A stretch of DNA of 5,755 nucleotides from Oxalobacteraceae bacterium (lineage in GTDB: Bacteria; Pseudomonadota; Gammaproteobacteria; Burkholderiales; Burkholderiaceae_D): assembly GCA_947446335.1 (NCBI GenBank), contig CANFGA010000225.1, positions 1 through 5,755 of the forward strand, given 5' to 3'. The position numbers were made by a program, and so were the translations under genes. Below the pieces are notes generated by a model. It ran no database searches. It was not told the DNA's origin and worked only from the letters and a program-made list of their open reading frames with translations. Positions 5,262 to 5,755 of this stretch are shown here, one piece after another. The stretch's first letter is position 1; every line of letters begins with the position of its first letter.

Positions 5262-5755
5262 AGCTACGGCCGCCTGCTGGCCCCGGGTCCAGCACATGCC
5301 GTTCGCTTGCGGCGCCGGATGCGGACTACCCTCGCGGTCGATGTGCGCAACCAGCGTGCGCCATCGGCTCACCCCTGCGCGATCGAGATCCATCTGCAAC
5401 AACCAGCCGGTGTTGCCGCCAGGGTCGCTGAAGCCGTCGAACACGAAATTGCCCAGGCTGTAGATGATGGGCTTGCCCTGATATTGTTCGACATCCTGGA
5501 TCACGTGCGGATGGCCGCCGACGACGGCATCGGCGCCGGCATCGATCATCAGGCGCGCCAGTTGGCGCTGGCGCTGGCCGGCTGTGCCCTCCTGCTCCCA
5601 GCCCCAGTGCATGACGGGGATCACCAGATCGGCGCCGTGCACCGTACGCGCAGCGATGATATCGAAGCGCACTTGCTCATCCTCGCTCCACGCGATGCCT
5701 GGCTTGTCGGCATCGGCCTCGAAACTGCGCGGAAAGAATTCATTGTAGGAGAGCA
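5247..5755 (-). CDS. CapA/PgsA-type (poly-gamma-glutamate synthesis) metallophosphatase-like protein, C-terminal part (5' end outside window)
   Basis: The frame is open from the right edge to the TGA at 5247-5249, giving 168 complete residues of a larger protein; a GTG at 5670-5672 is internal because family-like sequence (LSYNEFFPRSFEAD) continues upstream of it. Recognisable blocks are VIPVMHWGWEQE (His at 5607-5609), AVVGGHPHVIQDVE (His at 5511-5513) and IIYSLGNFVFD (around 5440-5472). These are the last metal-site and core motifs of the PGA_cap family, a calcineurin-like metallophosphatase fold. Members take part in poly-gamma-glutamate capsule synthesis in Bacillus, but most proteobacterial members have no proven role, so no gene symbol is given. 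The end after the core is short and ends in an Ala-rich stretch within the hairpin repeat. Confidence 0.87.
   Translation of the reverse strand, partial: LSYNEFFPRSFEADADKPGIAWSEDEQVRFDIIAARTVHGADLVIPVMHWGWEQEGTAGQRQRQLARLMIDAGADAVVGGHPHVIQDVEQYQGKPIIYSLGNFVFDGFSDPGGNTGWLLQMDLDRAGVSRWRTLVAHIDREGSPHPAPQANGMCWTRGQQAAVACAAP

Noticed and set aside
5670..5672. GTG as the start of the CapA-type gene
   Set aside because: The frame continues upstream to the window edge with family-like sequence, so this is an internal valine codon.

Overview
The window looks like chromosomal DNA of a betaproteobacterium in the order Burkholderiales, perhaps Oxalobacteraceae. This is inferred from the moderately high GC content, strong G/C preference at third codon positions, Shine-Dalgarno starts and the style of the proteins; no rRNA or other taxonomic marker is present. 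There are no tRNA or rRNA genes, insertion sequences or CRISPR arrays.

Layout: (1) 1-579, plus strand: the C-terminal part of a ROK-family sugar-responsive regulator, cut by the window edge and closed by a strong hairpin terminator. (2) 643-1860, minus strand: a LamB-type maltoporin/carbohydrate porin, convergent with the ROK gene. (3) 1861-2377: a long non-coding stretch holding nested inverted repeats close to the porin start, a candidate promoter about 300 nt upstream, a possible 27-codon leader ORF, and an out-of-frame coding-like tail behind the next gene. (4) 3333-3914 then 2378-3280, minus strand: a DJ-1/PfpI protein of the plant DJ-1D (glyoxalase III) type, followed 52 nt later by a 300-residue protein made of two tandem methylglyoxal-synthase-like domains. 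(5) 3915-4204: AT-rich intergenic DNA with a 12-bp palindrome on a candidate promoter and GC-rich hairpins behind ypfJ. (6) 4205-5128, minus strand: a YpfJ-type membrane-anchored zinc metallopeptidase with an 11-glycine tract. (7) 5247-5755, minus strand: the C-terminal part of a CapA/PgsA-type metallophosphatase, cut by the window edge, with two repeated hairpins at its end.

The most interesting part is the DJ-1D/MGS pair. One gene resembles an enzyme that removes methylglyoxal. The next has a complete methylglyoxal synthase active site in its C-terminal half and a degenerate copy in its N-terminal half. This suggests a methylglyoxal production-and-disposal operon with a built-in pseudo-enzyme domain. 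The porin and ROK regulator point to carbohydrate uptake next door, which would fit a role in handling excess triose phosphate, but that link is inference from position only.
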